From an uncultured Bacteroidota bacterium (GTDB taxonomy: Bacteria; Bacteroidota; Bacteroidia; Flavobacteriales_F; PHOS-HE28), in contig CADEDY010000003.1 of NCBI GenBank assembly GCA_902826215.1, positions 1-64,000 of the forward strand: a stretch of 64,000 bases of DNA, read 5' to 3'. Under the pieces are notes generated by a model that worked only from the letters and a program-made list of their open reading frames with translations, ran no database searches and had not been told where the DNA came from. Both the position numbers and the translations under genes were made by a program. Below, piece by piece: positions 26,375-35,133 of this stretch; the stretch's first letter is position 1; the number at the start of each line of letters is the position of its first letter.

Positions 26375-27507
26375 CCCCATTGCTCATCGCCGTAGCACTA
26401 TTTGCGATCGCTCTCTTGCAAGCGATATTGCTCAGTGGATGGAGGGAAGCTTTGCGGAAGACCGAAGTCGATACCGTTGAGGGCATCGTTGTACCGCTAG
26501 GATCGGTCACCGTGGTCATCCCGGCACGCAACGCCGAGAACACGCTCACACCATTGCTACAGGACCTGTATGCACAGAAACTGTCGAAGGAACGGATGAG
26601 CGTGGTCGTTGTCGATGATCACAGCGAAGATGGAACCGCCGCTATCGTGACGAGCATGATGCGTTCATGGCCCGGCCTAGGCTACTTGTTGAATGATGGA
26701 GAGGGAAAGAAGACGGCGATCGGTACGGCTGTGCTCCAAGCGAAAGGGGATTTCATCGCACTCACGGACGCGGATGCACGGTGCGGGCCGGATCGCATCG
26801 GGCGGATGGTCGCTCGCATGGAGCAGGATCAACTTGATCTCTTGCTGGCCCCAGTGCGAACGGTCGGCGAACGCAGCTGGCTCGGAAGGTTGCAGGAGAA
26901 CGAACAAGCTGCCTTGATCGGTGTGGCTGCTGGTGAAGCACTCCTGGGTCGACCGATGTTGGGGAATGGTGCGAACATGGCGTTCCGTCGATCGGCATTC
27001 ATGGCGGTGAACGGTTTCGTCGGAGATCGCTATGCGAGTGGCGATGATGTATTCCTCATTCAGCGAATGAAGGAGGCCAGGAGATCGATCGGTTATCTCT
27101 GGGATGCTCAAGCTGCGGTCACGGTGAAAGCAGAGACGACATTTTCATCGGCTTTGCAACAACGATTGCGTTGGTCCGGGAAGATGCGCGGTATCAAAGG
27201 CGCATCTTCCTGGCTTGGCTTCGCTGCGGTCCTTTTGCCGTGGGCTCTTTTCATTGCCACGTTGTGCATTGTTCCGCACGCACTGGATCGCGAGTACGGT
27301 GCAGAAACGTTGCTGTTGCTCGCGGTTGCTTGGCTACTGTGGTATGCACCCGTGATCCGGCTCGTTGCCGAGGTCGAACGATTTCTTGATCAACGGAACT
27401 CACCGGTGTCAACGATCCTTTCCTACACGGCTTTCACGTTCTACGCACCGCTGATCGCCATAGCCGCACTGTTCATTCACCCGCGCTGGAAAGGGCGCCG
27501 GATCTGA
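26371..27507 (+). CDS. Family 2 glycosyltransferase, membrane-bound
   Basis: A 378-residue protein. An N-terminal membrane helix (LLIAVALFAIALLQAILLSGW) is followed by a GT-A domain with VTVVIPARNAENTL (nucleotide-binding start), the DDHSEDGT and TDADARC metal-binding DxD-type motifs, GNGANMAFRR and QRLRWSGKM (QxxRW-like motif typical of processive or polyprenyl-sugar GT2 enzymes). Two or three C-terminal helices end at IAALFIHPRWKGRRI. It probably adds a sugar at the inner membrane face. It overlaps the flippase-like gene by 4 bases, so the pair likely serves one pathway. Confidence 0.9.
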   Translation: MTPLLIAVALFAIALLQAILLSGWREALRKTEVDTVEGIVVPLGSVTVVIPARNAENTLTPLLQDLYAQKLSKERMSVVVVDDHSEDGTAAIVTSMMRSWPGLGYLLNDGEGKKTAIGTAVLQAKGDFIALTDADARCGPDRIGRMVARMEQDQLDLLLAPVRTVGERSWLGRLQENEQAALIGVAAGEALLGRPMLGNGANMAFRRSAFMAVNGFVGDRYASGDDVFLIQRMKEARRSIGYLWDAQAAVTVKAETTFSSALQQRLRWSGKMRGIKGASSWLGFAAVLLPWALFIATLCIVPHALDREYGAETLLLLAVAWLLWYAPVIRLVAEVERFLDQRNSPVSTILSYTAFTFYAPLIAIAALFIHPRWKGRRI

Positions 27508-27564
27508 ACTGATACAGTTCGGTCCAATGGACGCGGGATCAACGCGGAATCTCGCTGTCCGGAC

Positions 27565-27954
27565 CTAGAACGGCAGGTCGTCATCATCACCGCCGACCGG
27601 TGGCATATCCGCCATCGTAGGAGCAGGTGCAGAATGACCTCCGCCGTGTGACGGGCTTGAAGCCGCAGCGCCCGTGCGCTCGATCCGGTTGCCGCTCAGG
27701 CTGAGGAAATACTTCGTTACACCGTCCTTGCCGGTCCATTCGCGGCCGTTCACGAAGCAGGTCACTGTCACCTCGTCGCCATTGTTGAATCCATCCAACA
27801 AGCCGCAACGGTCCTGCGTGAATTCCACGGGAATGTGCTGTGGCCGTTGACCACTTGGTTCCGTGATGACCAATTCGCGCTTGCGGAACTTGTCGCTCAC
27901 GTCCTGGGTCTTACCGATCTGCTTGATGTTTCCGGTGATGGTTACTTGTGCCAT
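27565..27954 (-). CDS. DUF3127 protein with SSB-like acidic tip
   Basis: A 129-residue protein, MAQVTITGNIKQIGKTQDVSDKFRKRELVITEPSG... through RIERTG, matching the DUF3127 OB-fold family of Bacteroidota (about residues 1-95). A glycine/serine/proline linker follows, then the last residues GGDDDDLPF, which look like the SSB C-terminal tip (D-D-I/L-P-F) used to recruit repair proteins. It is probably a single-stranded nucleic acid-binding protein; direct evidence for the family is limited. No near neighbour is functionally linked. Confidence 0.85.
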   Translation of the reverse strand: MAQVTITGNIKQIGKTQDVSDKFRKRELVITEPSGQRPQHIPVEFTQDRCGLLDGFNNGDEVTVTCFVNGREWTGKDGVTKYFLSLSGNRIERTGAAASSPSHGGGHSAPAPTMADMPPVGGDDDDLPF

Positions 27955-28002
27955 GTCGTAGTGCTTTCTTTTTCGACGCGTTCGGAACGCGCTTTTGTTC
28001 GA

Positions 28003-28899
28003 TTATCGTGCGTTGTAGGCGAGGATCGTTCTCCACGCTTCGTCCACAAGGCCTTTTCCAATGAGTTCATGAGCCTGACGATGCAGCGCTGCAAGCAATT
28101 CAATGGGTCGGTCCTGTAACGAGATGAAGGTATCGCTCAATTCGGTGAGCTTGTATTCGTTTACCGCTGTTTCGTCCGGAATGGAGAGGACGGCTCCGAG
28201 CTTCCCCAGGTCGCTCCCCGTTAGAACAGCACTGTGCCGCGCTTCTTGGGGTAGGCTGTCCACTCCAACACCAAGCTGGGTGGTGGGCTGGGCCAGTTCA
28301 AAGAGCGCATCCCCGTGGGCGCGGCAGTAGAAGTTGCCGCCCATGCGGCCCACCAGGTCTATGCGCCGTTGGTCGATCTTGCCGCGTTCGTCAAGAAGGT
28401 TCTCATCCACATGGATCATCACCACCTCACAGATGACGAGATTCCCAGCACCACCTCCTGTGCCGGTCTCGATCACTTGGTTCACCTTGCATTCGAACTG
28501 GACCGGACTCTCCTTTACCCGGAACGGGCGCACCTTTTCGGATGGGATGGCGGTGAAGCCGGCTTTCTCGAATTCATTCACCCCTTCTGGATACTCCGTG
28601 CTCGCCAATGACGTCTGGTGCACCATGGAATAGGTGACCACGTTTATCACCACTTCGGGCACGTCCTTCACATTGTGGTAGCTGTGCTTGGTGGTGTTAT
28701 CCCGGCCCCGTCGTGCAGGGCTGAAGATCAAGAGTGGGGGATTCGCCCCGAAAACGTTGAAGAAACTGAAGGGGCTCAGGTTCGGACGGCCCTCTGCATC
28801 CATGGTGCTTGCGAACGCGACCGGGCGAGGTCCAATGGCTCCGACCAAGTAACCGTGCAGCTCCGGTATGGACAATTCAGTGGGGTCGAAGCGTTTCAT
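28003..28899 (-). CDS. Flavin reductase family protein
   Basis: A 298-residue protein with the FMN-binding split-barrel domain (about 15-200): LVGAIGPRPVAFASTMDAEGRPNLSPFSFFNVFGANPPLLIFSPA is the family opening, where the RPVA.AS and N.SPFS loops hold the flavin. A C-terminal helical part (about 215-298) is additional. Members reduce flavin with NAD(P)H or bind FMN; partner is unknown. The ATG at 28899 (MKRFDPTELS) is chosen; an in-frame upstream start at 28995 would extend over the promoter and is unlikely. A -7-like TAACTTCG lies at 28926-28933. Confidence 0.9.
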   Translation of the reverse strand: MKRFDPTELSIPELHGYLVGAIGPRPVAFASTMDAEGRPNLSPFSFFNVFGANPPLLIFSPARRGRDNTTKHSYHNVKDVPEVVINVVTYSMVHQTSLASTEYPEGVNEFEKAGFTAIPSEKVRPFRVKESPVQFECKVNQVIETGTGGGAGNLVICEVVMIHVDENLLDERGKIDQRRIDLVGRMGGNFYCRAHGDALFELAQPTTQLGVGVDSLPQEARHSAVLTGSDLGKLGAVLSIPDETAVNEYKLTELSDTFISLQDRPIELLAALHRQAHELIGKGLVDEAWRTILAYNAR

Positions 28900-28925
28900 C
28901 GGGCTGTTCTCGCAGGCATAGGCGG

Positions 28926-28933
28926 CGAAGTTA
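28926..28933 (-). promoter_or_regulatory. Putative -7 element for flavin reductase gene
   Basis: On the minus strand TAACTTCG (one change from TAnnTTTG) is 26 bases before the ATG at 28899. Confidence 0.4.
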
Positions 28934-28974
28934 ACGGCACATTGCCAACCGCTGCCCGATGCGATGAAGGCCGC

Positions 28975-28982
28975 TATCTTTG
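28975..28982 (+). promoter_or_regulatory. Promoter -7 element for tRNA-Leu
   Basis: TATCTTTG matches TAnnTTTG exactly and ends 11 bases before the tRNA 5' end, the expected distance. Confidence 0.65.
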
Positions 28983-28993
28983 CAACCCTTCCC

Positions 28994-29075
28994 ACGGACG
29001 TGGCGGAATTGGTAGACGCGCCAGACTTAGGATCTGGTGCCGCAAGGTGTGGGGGTTCGAGTCCCCCCGTCCGTA
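28994..29075 (+). tRNA. tRNA-Leu (anticodon UAG)
   Basis: Acceptor arms ACGGACG (28994-29000) and CGTCCGT (29068-29074) pair perfectly, with discriminator A at 29075. The anticodon stem CCAGA/TCTGG closes a 7-base loop CTTAGGA with anticodon TAG (29028-29030), which reads CUA codons. The T-arm GGGGG-TTCGAGT-CCCCC and a long variable arm (GGTGCCGCAAGGTGT) fit a type II leucine tRNA. CCA is not encoded. It lies between the divergent flavin reductase gene and trigger factor. Confidence 0.97.
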
Positions 29076-29215
29076 CTTTGTCCGTCGTTGCTTCATCGCA
29101 ACGGCGGACTTTCGTTGAATACCTGACAGCATTCCGGACAAAAAGGCTGGATCACACCTCGGCCTAGGAGTTGCCAGCAGGACCCACCTGAAGAACCGAC
29201 CGTTTTTACGAGACC

Positions 29216-30571
29216 ATGAACATCGAACGCGAAGAGACCGGGAACCTCACAGCCACCTTGAAAGTGAAGTTGACCCCAGAGGACTACACGCCCGGCGTGG
29301 AGAAAGCACTGAAGGAACAGCGCAGGACAGCCGTACTTCCGGGCTTCCGTCCGGGGCAGGTTCCCATGACCATCATCAAGAAGAAGGTGGGGAAGGCCGT
29401 GTTGATCGGTGAAGTGGAACGATTGATCGACGCCAACTTGCGTGATTACCTGCAGACCAATGCCATCCGCGGGTTGGGTCAGCCGCTTCAGAAGCACGAG
29501 AACAACGCGAGCAACGACTGGGAGCAGCCGGGAGAATTCACCTTTGCGTACGAATTGGGCCTCGCGCCCAACTTCGAGATCGACCTTTCCGATAAGCTCG
29601 GAGTCGAGTATCCAATGGTGGACGTTAACGATGACCTTGTTCAACGCGAGGTCACCGACATGCAGCGGCGCTTCGGTGCGGTGGAAGACGCGGAGGTGAG
29701 CGCCGACAAGGACATGCTTCTCGGTGATCTGATCGAGCTCAATACCGATGGCAGCATCAAGGAAGGTGGGATCATGAACCGTGCGACGATGAGCCTTGAG
29801 TTCATCGCCGATGAAGGCAGTCGTGCATCGCTTATCGGAAAGGCCAAAGGTGATGAGGTCGTCGTGGATCCGCACAAGGTCTCACGTGATCACGAGGACC
29901 TCGCCCGCATGTTGGGCATCGAGCGCGACCGGATCCACGAGTTGGAAGGAAATTTCCTGTTCCGCATCGTTGAGATCAAGCGAATGGTCCCGGTTGAATT
30001 GGGGCAGGATCTCTTCGATCGTGTGTACGGCAAGGATGCTGTTGCAGATGAAGCCGGTTTCCGTGCTAAGGTCAAGGAAGGCTTGGAGAGCATGTTCCGC
30101 CGCGACAGTGATCGCATCTTCAAGCGGTTGGTGATGAAGAAGTTGAATGAAGGGTCGAATTTCGAACTGCCCGACACCTTCCTGAAACGGTGGATCCTGG
30201 AGACGAGCAAGGAGCCCGTATCACCCGAGCAGATCGAAGAGAGCTACGCGGGGTACTCCGAAGGATTGAAGCGTCAATTGCTGGAGGACCGTGTGATCGA
30301 GAAGTACGGCCTGGAGGCGAAGGGTGAAGAGCTCGATGCGTTCGCGAAGCGCTACGTCTCCGACCAATTCATGCAATATGGCATGCCGGCACCTGAAGGC
30401 GAGCAACTGCAGCAGTTATCCGCTCGCATTCTCGGTGACCGCGAGCAGATCGGCCGGATCCGCAACACCATTGTGGAGCAGAAGCTGATCACCCATTTCA
30501 AGGCACTCCTGAGCCCCAAGGAGAACAAAGTGAGCTATGACACGTTCGTAACCTTGGCTCGAACGGCGTAG
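29216..30571 (+). CDS. tig: Trigger factor (ribosome-associated chaperone)
   Basis: A 451-residue protein, usual length for Bacteroidota. The ribosome-binding signature GFRPGQVP (about residues 42-49) is in the N-terminal domain. The PPIase-like middle (about 160-250) is diverged and the C-terminal helical arms (about 260-451) cradle nascent chains. It docks at the ribosome exit and aids early folding. It is the first gene of a run with clpP, clpP and clpX in the same direction, the normal Bacteroidota and Gram-negative tig-clpP-clpX order. The start at 29216 ([10 protein letters not shown]) matches the family. Confidence 0.95.
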   Translation: MNIEREETGNLTATLKVKLTPEDYTPGVEKALKEQRRTAVLPGFRPGQVPMTIIKKKVGKAVLIGEVERLIDANLRDYLQTNAIRGLGQPLQKHENNASNDWEQPGEFTFAYELGLAPNFEIDLSDKLGVEYPMVDVNDDLVQREVTDMQRRFGAVEDAEVSADKDMLLGDLIELNTDGSIKEGGIMNRATMSLEFIADEGSRASLIGKAKGDEVVVDPHKVSRDHEDLARMLGIERDRIHELEGNFLFRIVEIKRMVPVELGQDLFDRVYGKDAVADEAGFRAKVKEGLESMFRRDSDRIFKRLVMKKLNEGSNFELPDTFLKRWILETSKEPVSPEQIEESYAGYSEGLKRQLLEDRVIEKYGLEAKGEELDAFAKRYVSDQFMQYGMPAPEGEQLQQLSARILGDREQIGRIRNTIVEQKLITHFKALLSPKENKVSYDTFVTLARTA

Positions 30572-30617
30572 GTCGGGAGCAAGGATCCAGTCATTTTACC
30601 ACTCCAACGTTCAGCGC

Positions 30618-31283
30618 ATGTTCCCTGAGGACGAATTCCAGAAGTACGCCACGAAGCATCGGGGCATCAGCAGTGCCACACTGCACAGCTATGTGAGTGC
30701 GTCGGTCACGCCGTACATCATCGAAGAGCGCCAGCTCAATGTGGCGCAGATGGACGTGTTCAGCCGGTTGATGATGGACCGCATCATCTTCATGGGCACG
30801 GCTGTCGATGACCAAGTGGCGAACATCATTCAAGCGCAGCTCCTTTTCCTGGAGAGCGTGGACGCGAAGAAGGACATCCAGATCTACCTCAACAGTCCTG
30901 GAGGTGGCGTGTATGCGGGCTTGGGTATCTACGACACCATGCAGTACATCAACCCCGATGTGGCCACGATCTGCACCGGCATGGCAGCCAGCTTCGGCGC
31001 AGTGCTTTTGTGTGCAGGGGCCAAAGGGAAGCGCAGTGCGTTGCCACATGCGCGGGTCATGATCCACCAACCTCTCGGTGGCACCCAAGGTCAAGCACGT
31101 GACATGGAGATCGCCATCAAGGAGGTGATCAAGGTGAAGAAGGAGTTGTATGAGATCCTCAGTCAACACACCGGCCAGCCCTACGAGAAGATCGAGAAGG
31201 ACAGCGATCGCGACTACTGGATGATCGCCAGCGAAGCCAAGGAGTATGGCCTGATCGATGAGGTCCTCGTGAAGTCGAAATAG
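30618..31283 (+). CDS. clpP: ATP-dependent Clp protease proteolytic subunit, copy 1
   Basis: A 221-residue serine protease. The catalytic triad is complete: Ser in [11 protein letters not shown], His in ARVMIHQP and Asp in DRDYWM (about residue 193). It forms tetradecamers that ClpX feeds. It is about 80% identical by eye to the next gene (31316-31984); most differences lie in the N-terminal ~30 residues and in the handle region after IHQP. The gene begins 46 bases after tig and ends 32 bases before copy 2. Confidence 0.97.
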   Translation: MFPEDEFQKYATKHRGISSATLHSYVSASVTPYIIEERQLNVAQMDVFSRLMMDRIIFMGTAVDDQVANIIQAQLLFLESVDAKKDIQIYLNSPGGGVYAGLGIYDTMQYINPDVATICTGMAASFGAVLLCAGAKGKRSALPHARVMIHQPLGGTQGQARDMEIAIKEVIKVKKELYEILSQHTGQPYEKIEKDSDRDYWMIASEAKEYGLIDEVLVKSK

Positions 31284-31315
31284 TGTCCAGAACGAACCAA
31301 CACACGGATCATTCC

Positions 31316-31984
31316 ATGTACCCCAAAGACGAATTCCTCAAATACGCTGTCAAGCACAAGGGCATTACCAGCACGGCACTTGGTAGCTACGTGAACGCTT
31401 CGATGACGCCGTACATCATCGAAGAACGCCAGCTCAATGTGGCGCAGATGGACGTGTTCAGCCGATTGATGATGGATCGCATCATCTTTTTGGGCACGGG
31501 CATCAACGACCAGGTCGCGAACATCATCCAAGCACAACTGCTTTTCCTGGAAAGCGTGGATGCCAAGAAGGACATCCAGATCTACATGAACTCCCCAGGG
31601 GGTAGTGTGTACGCAGGACTGGGCATCTACGACACCATGCAATACATCAACCCCGATGTGGCGACCATTTGCACAGGGATGGCCGCGAGCATGGGTGCCG
31701 TGCTGCTCTGCGCCGGCACCAAGGGCAAGCGCAGTGCGCTCAAGCACGCTCGGGTGATGATCCACCAACCGATGGGTGGTGCCGAAGGACAGGCCAGCGA
31801 CATGGAGATCACCGTGCGCGAGATCCAGAAGTTGAAGAAGGAGTTGTACGAGATCATCGCGAACCACAGCGGCCAGACCATGGAGAAGGTGGAGAAGGAC
31901 AGCGACCGCGACCATTGGATGGTCGCGGAGGAGGCGAAGGCCTATGGCATGATCGACGAGCTCTTGGTCCGGAACGTGAAATAG
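31316..31984 (+). CDS. clpP: ATP-dependent Clp protease proteolytic subunit, copy 2
   Basis: A 222-residue ClpP with an intact Ser ([11 protein letters not shown]), His (VMIHQP) and Asp (DRDHWM) triad. The ATG at 31316 is chosen because [16 protein letters not shown] aligns with copy 1; an in-frame start at 31283 adds 11 residues that do not align. Having two complete, close ClpP subunits next to clpX raises the possibility of mixed ClpP1-ClpP2 rings. A GC-rich hairpin (32015-32046) separates it from clpX. Confidence 0.97.
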   Translation: MYPKDEFLKYAVKHKGITSTALGSYVNASMTPYIIEERQLNVAQMDVFSRLMMDRIIFLGTGINDQVANIIQAQLLFLESVDAKKDIQIYMNSPGGSVYAGLGIYDTMQYINPDVATICTGMAASMGAVLLCAGTKGKRSALKHARVMIHQPMGGAEGQASDMEITVREIQKLKKELYEIIANHSGQTMEKVEKDSDRDHWMVAEEAKAYGMIDELLVRNVK

Positions 31985-32014
31985 ACGTTCAACCTACTGA
32001 TATCCAAGCAAGGG

Positions 32015-32046
32015 CGAAGGCCGGGTGGTGGACCACCCGGCCTTCG
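32015..32046 (+). terminator. Perfect 14-bp hairpin between clpP copy 2 and clpX
   Basis: CGAAGGCCGGGTGG pairs with CCACCCGGCCTTCG around loop TGGA. No T-run follows (ATGTATCTTGC), so it may be a weak terminator, an attenuator or an mRNA-processing/stability element. TATCTTGC just downstream is a loose -7 match that could start a separate clpX transcript. Confidence 0.6.
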
Positions 32047-32100
32047 ATGTATCTTGCGAGGCTTAACGCTCGTAGTACGCGTTCAGGCCAGGCCCCTACC

Positions 32101-33339
32101 ATGGATAAGAAAGAGATCAAGTGTTCGTTCTGCGGTCGCGATAAGCAGGATACGAATGTCCTTATTGCAGGCATCACCGGGCATATCTGTGATAGCTGCA
32201 TCGCGCAAGCCCAGAATATCATTTCGGAGGAGCTTAGCCAGCGCACGCGTTCCGAAATGGAGGGCAGCTTGATCATCCAACGCCCATCGGACATCAAACG
32301 TTTCCTGGACGAATACGTCATTGGTCAGGAGGATGCCAAGAAGGTTTTGAGCGTTGCCGTGTACAACCACTACAAGCGTCTTCTTCAGAAGCCCGTCAAC
32401 GCTGCTGATGATGTGGAGATCGAGAAGAGCAATATCATTCTGGTCGGTGAGACCGGAAGCGGAAAGACGCTCTTGGCGAAGACCATTGCCCGTATGTTGA
32501 ATGTTCCCTTTGCCATTGCCGACGCTACCGTACTTACGGAAGCAGGCTATGTCGGCGAGGACGTCGAAAGTATTCTTAGCCGACTCCTCCAGGCCGCTGA
32601 CTATGACGTTAGCAAGGCCGAACGTGGTATCGTCTTCATCGATGAGATCGACAAGATCAGCCGGAAGAGCGACACACCGAGCATCACCCGCGATGTCAGT
32701 GGTGAAGGTGTTCAGCAAGCCTTGTTGAAACTGTTGGAAGGAAGTACGGTCAGCGTGCCACCGCAAGGAGGTCGCAAGCATCCGGAGCAGAAGCTGATCC
32801 AGGTGGATACGCGGAATATCCTCTTCGTTTGCGGTGGAGCCTTCGATGGCATCCAGAAGATCATTGCGCGGCGCGTGAAGAGCAGTGCGGTGGGGTACAG
32901 CGCGAGCAAGGAGCAGCGTATCAACGACGAGCACCTGTTGCAATACGTCGGTCCCACGGATCTGCGTTCGTTCGGCCTCATTCCCGAGCTCATCGGTCGT
33001 TTCCCGGTGCTTACCTATTTGGATCCACTGGATCGGGAGAGCCTTCGCAGGATCCTGACCGAGCCCAAGAATGCGCTGATCAAGCAGTACGTGAAGCTCT
33101 TCGAAATGGACAAGGTGAAACTCACCTTCGACAAGAAGGTGCTCGATTTCATCGTGGAGAAGGCCTTCGATTACAAACTAGGCGCTCGTGGTCTGCGCAG
33201 CATTTGTGAGGCGATCATGACGGACGCCATGTACGAGATGCCAGGCGCGCCGGATCGTCCGTCGGAGTTGCGCGTTACGCTGAGTTACGCACGTGAGAAG
33301 TTCGATCGCTCACGTCTCAGCAATCTGAAGGTGGCATAG
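32101..33339 (+). CDS. clpX: ATP-dependent Clp protease ATP-binding subunit ClpX
   Basis: A 412-residue AAA+ unfoldase, normal length. The N-terminal zinc-binding domain has four cysteines (CSFCGRD...CDSC, residues about 8-35). The AAA+ core has Walker A GETGSGKT, pore loop GYVGEDVES, Walker [11 protein letters not shown] and the sensor/arginine regions toward the C-terminus (ELIGRFPVL). It unfolds tagged substrates and delivers them to ClpP. The ATG at 32101 is chosen because the zinc finger begins there; a much longer upstream frame overlaps clpP copy 2 and is not used. Confidence 0.97.
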   Translation: MDKKEIKCSFCGRDKQDTNVLIAGITGHICDSCIAQAQNIISEELSQRTRSEMEGSLIIQRPSDIKRFLDEYVIGQEDAKKVLSVAVYNHYKRLLQKPVNAADDVEIEKSNIILVGETGSGKTLLAKTIARMLNVPFAIADATVLTEAGYVGEDVESILSRLLQAADYDVSKAERGIVFIDEIDKISRKSDTPSITRDVSGEGVQQALLKLLEGSTVSVPPQGGRKHPEQKLIQVDTRNILFVCGGAFDGIQKIIARRVKSSAVGYSASKEQRINDEHLLQYVGPTDLRSFGLIPELIGRFPVLTYLDPLDRESLRRILTEPKNALIKQYVKLFEMDKVKLTFDKKVLDFIVEKAFDYKLGARGLRSICEAIMTDAMYEMPGAPDRPSELRVTLSYAREKFDRSRLSNLKVA

Positions 33340-33350
33340 GACCTGCGGGT

Positions 33351-33358
33351 TAACTTTG
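33351..33358 (+). promoter_or_regulatory. Promoter -7 element for DUF2911 gene
   Basis: TAACTTTG matches TAnnTTTG exactly, 46 bases before the ATG at 33405 and directly after the clpX stop. Confidence 0.55.
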
Positions 33359-33404
33359 GACCCCGTTAACCCCCGGCCATTCATCGTGGCCTGAAACCCT
33401 TCCT

Positions 33405-34244
33405 ATGAAAGCAGTATCACTTGCATTTTCCGTGCTGGTCGCAACGACCATTTCCGCACAAGACCTCCCACAACCAAGTCCTAAAGGTCATGTGGACCAG
33501 GTCGTTGGCCTCACCGATGTGAAGATCGATTATTCGCGCCCAAGTGCAAAGGGCCGCGTGATCTTCGGTGAACTGGTGAAGTACGATGCGCTATGGCGCA
33601 CGGGTGCCAACCTCAACACCACCATCGAATTCAGCGGTCCCGTGAAGTTCGGCGATGTGGACATCGAGGCCGGAAAGTATTCTCTCTTCACGGTTCCTGG
33701 AGCCAAGACCTGGGTGGTCAAGCTGAACAAGAATGTGGAGCTATGGGGTGAAGATGACTACAAGGAAGAAGAGACCGTAGCCTCGATCAAAGTGGAAGCC
33801 ACTGCGACCGAATTCACCGAGACGCTCACCCTCGAGTTCGCGAACCTGAAGGATGATAACGCTGACCTGGTGATACGTTGGGAGAAGACCAAGGTGACCA
33901 TCCCGATCGTGACCGACGCGACCAAGCAAGGGATCGCGAACATCATGGAGGCCATTAAGCAAGGAGAGATGAAAGCGGGTGGCTACAACGGCAGTGCCCG
34001 GTTCGCACTGGATCGGGGAACCATGACGAAGGAGGCGCTGGAATGGGCGCAGAAGAGCGTTGCCATGGATCCGAAGTTCTGGAGCATGCACACGCTCGCA
34101 CGTGCGCAGGCGGCGAATGACCTGACGAAGGACGCTGTTGCCACCGCCGAGCAGAGCATGAAAATGGCGCAAGAAGCCAAGAACGAAGCCTACGTGAAGA
34201 TGAACCGCGAGCTGATCGAGAAGATCGCTAAGGGCGGGAAGTGA
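33405..34244 (+). CDS. DUF2911 domain protein, secreted
   Basis: A 279-residue protein with signal peptide MKAVSLAFSVLVATTISAQ. The DUF2911 domain (about 25-175) is recognised by VDYSRPSAKGR-like text (VKIDYSRPSAKGRVIFG), YDALWRTGANLNTTIEFS and AGKYSLFTVPG. The C-terminal part (about 185-279) is helical and resembles TPR-like repeats (ALEWAQKSVAMDPKFW). Role unknown; DUF2911 proteins are common in the periplasm of Bacteroidota. A second family member with extra TPRs is at 46523-47602. Confidence 0.9.
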   Translation: MKAVSLAFSVLVATTISAQDLPQPSPKGHVDQVVGLTDVKIDYSRPSAKGRVIFGELVKYDALWRTGANLNTTIEFSGPVKFGDVDIEAGKYSLFTVPGAKTWVVKLNKNVELWGEDDYKEEETVASIKVEATATEFTETLTLEFANLKDDNADLVIRWEKTKVTIPIVTDATKQGIANIMEAIKQGEMKAGGYNGSARFALDRGTMTKEALEWAQKSVAMDPKFWSMHTLARAQAANDLTKDAVATAEQSMKMAQEAKNEAYVKMNRELIEKIAKGGK

Positions 34245-34262
34245 GCATTGCAACTACCATTG

Positions 34263-34290
34263 CGAAGCCCTCCCTGACCGGAGGGCTTCG
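34263..34290 (+). terminator. Terminator hairpin between convergent DUF2911 and SDR genes
   Basis: An 11-bp perfect stem (CGAAGCCCTCC with GGAGGGCTTCG), loop CTGACC, followed by TTGTTT. It lies 18 bases after the DUF2911 stop and 27 before the SDR stop, and could serve both. Confidence 0.85.
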
Positions 34291-34317
34291 TTGTTTCCGA
34301 AGGCTATCAGAGCAGGA

Positions 34318-35043
34318 TCACATGCCCATGCTCAGGAATCCACCATCGACCGCCAAGCACTGTCCGGTGATGAAGGAAGCTCTATCCATGGCGAGGAACG
34401 CGATGCTTGCGGCGACTTCCTGCGGTTCTCCAACTCGACCCATGGGCGTTCGGGCGAGTATGCGGGCGTAGCGATCGGGTTGTTCGAGCACCGGTGCCGT
34501 AAGTGGTGTGCGGATGTACCACGGAGCCACGGCGTTGACGCGTATGCCATCGGCACTCCACTCCACGGCCAGGCTGCGCGTTAATTGCACCAAGGCTGCT
34601 TTGCTCATGGCATAGGCGCTCCCGCTTCCGACATCTACCATGGCCGCCACACTGGCCACGTTCACCACGGCCGATGACCGACCGCGCTTGAGCAGTGGGT
34701 GCAACGCTCGAAGCAACGAGGCCGGTCCGATCAGATTGATCGCAAGCACATGCTCTTGTTCGGTATCATTCATCTCGACCCACGGCTTGCGAATGTTGGT
34801 GCCGACGTTGTTGACCAGCACATCCATCGCCCCCCATCGATCGGTCAATGACGCGACGAGCTTGGCCCGGTCGTTCGCCGATGTCATATCGCAAACAGAG
34901 CATCGCGGATCATCGATCATTGTGCGCGCGGTGAATTGAACTTCAGCGCCGAGGTCACTGAACTCCTTTACGGTTGCTGCACCGATACCTCGCGTTCCAC
35001 CGGTGATCAGGACGCGCTTTCCTTTCAGATCCCAAGACTGCAT
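34318..35043 (-). CDS. SDR family oxidoreductase (tropinone reductase-like)
   Basis: A 241-residue short-chain dehydrogenase. Nucleotide-binding TGGTRGIG (residues 13-20), NNVGTN, the catalytic Ser (VNVASVAA), YAMSK (Tyr-x3-Lys) and RVNAVAPW are all present. The text [10 protein letters not shown] and ending [10 protein letters not shown] recall the tropinone reductase-like branch. It should be an NAD(P)(H)-dependent alcohol or ketone oxidoreductase of unknown substrate. The ATG at 35043 ([16 protein letters not shown]) is chosen; an earlier frame to 35106 passes through the upstream terminator hairpin. A loose -7 element (minus-strand TACATTGG) lies at 35047-35054, 3 bases before the ATG. 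Confidence 0.92.
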   Translation of the reverse strand: MQSWDLKGKRVLITGGTRGIGAATVKEFSDLGAEVQFTARTMIDDPRCSVCDMTSANDRAKLVASLTDRWGAMDVLVNNVGTNIRKPWVEMNDTEQEHVLAINLIGPASLLRALHPLLKRGRSSAVVNVASVAAMVDVGSGSAYAMSKAALVQLTRSLAVEWSADGIRVNAVAPWYIRTPLTAPVLEQPDRYARILARTPMGRVGEPQEVAASIAFLAMDRASFITGQCLAVDGGFLSMGM

Positions 35044-35080
35044 GCACCAATGTACGTGTACAGAGGTCCGAATGAACAAG

Positions 35081-35110
35081 CCCCTTGGACCCAGGAAAGG
35101 GACCAAGGGG
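35081..35110 (-). terminator. Terminator after T9SS gene 1
   Basis: On the minus strand a 12-bp stem (CCCCTTGG... with CCAAGGGG, one mismatch) follows the stop of the gene ending at 35134 and is trailed by CTTGTTC. Confidence 0.75.
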
Positions 35111-35133
35111 CTAGGATGCTCGAATAGAGTCGC

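Noticed and set aside
31669-32100. Longer N-terminus for ClpX
   Set aside because: The frame overlaps clpP copy 2 and the hairpin, and its translation is unlike any ClpX; the zinc finger starts at 32101.
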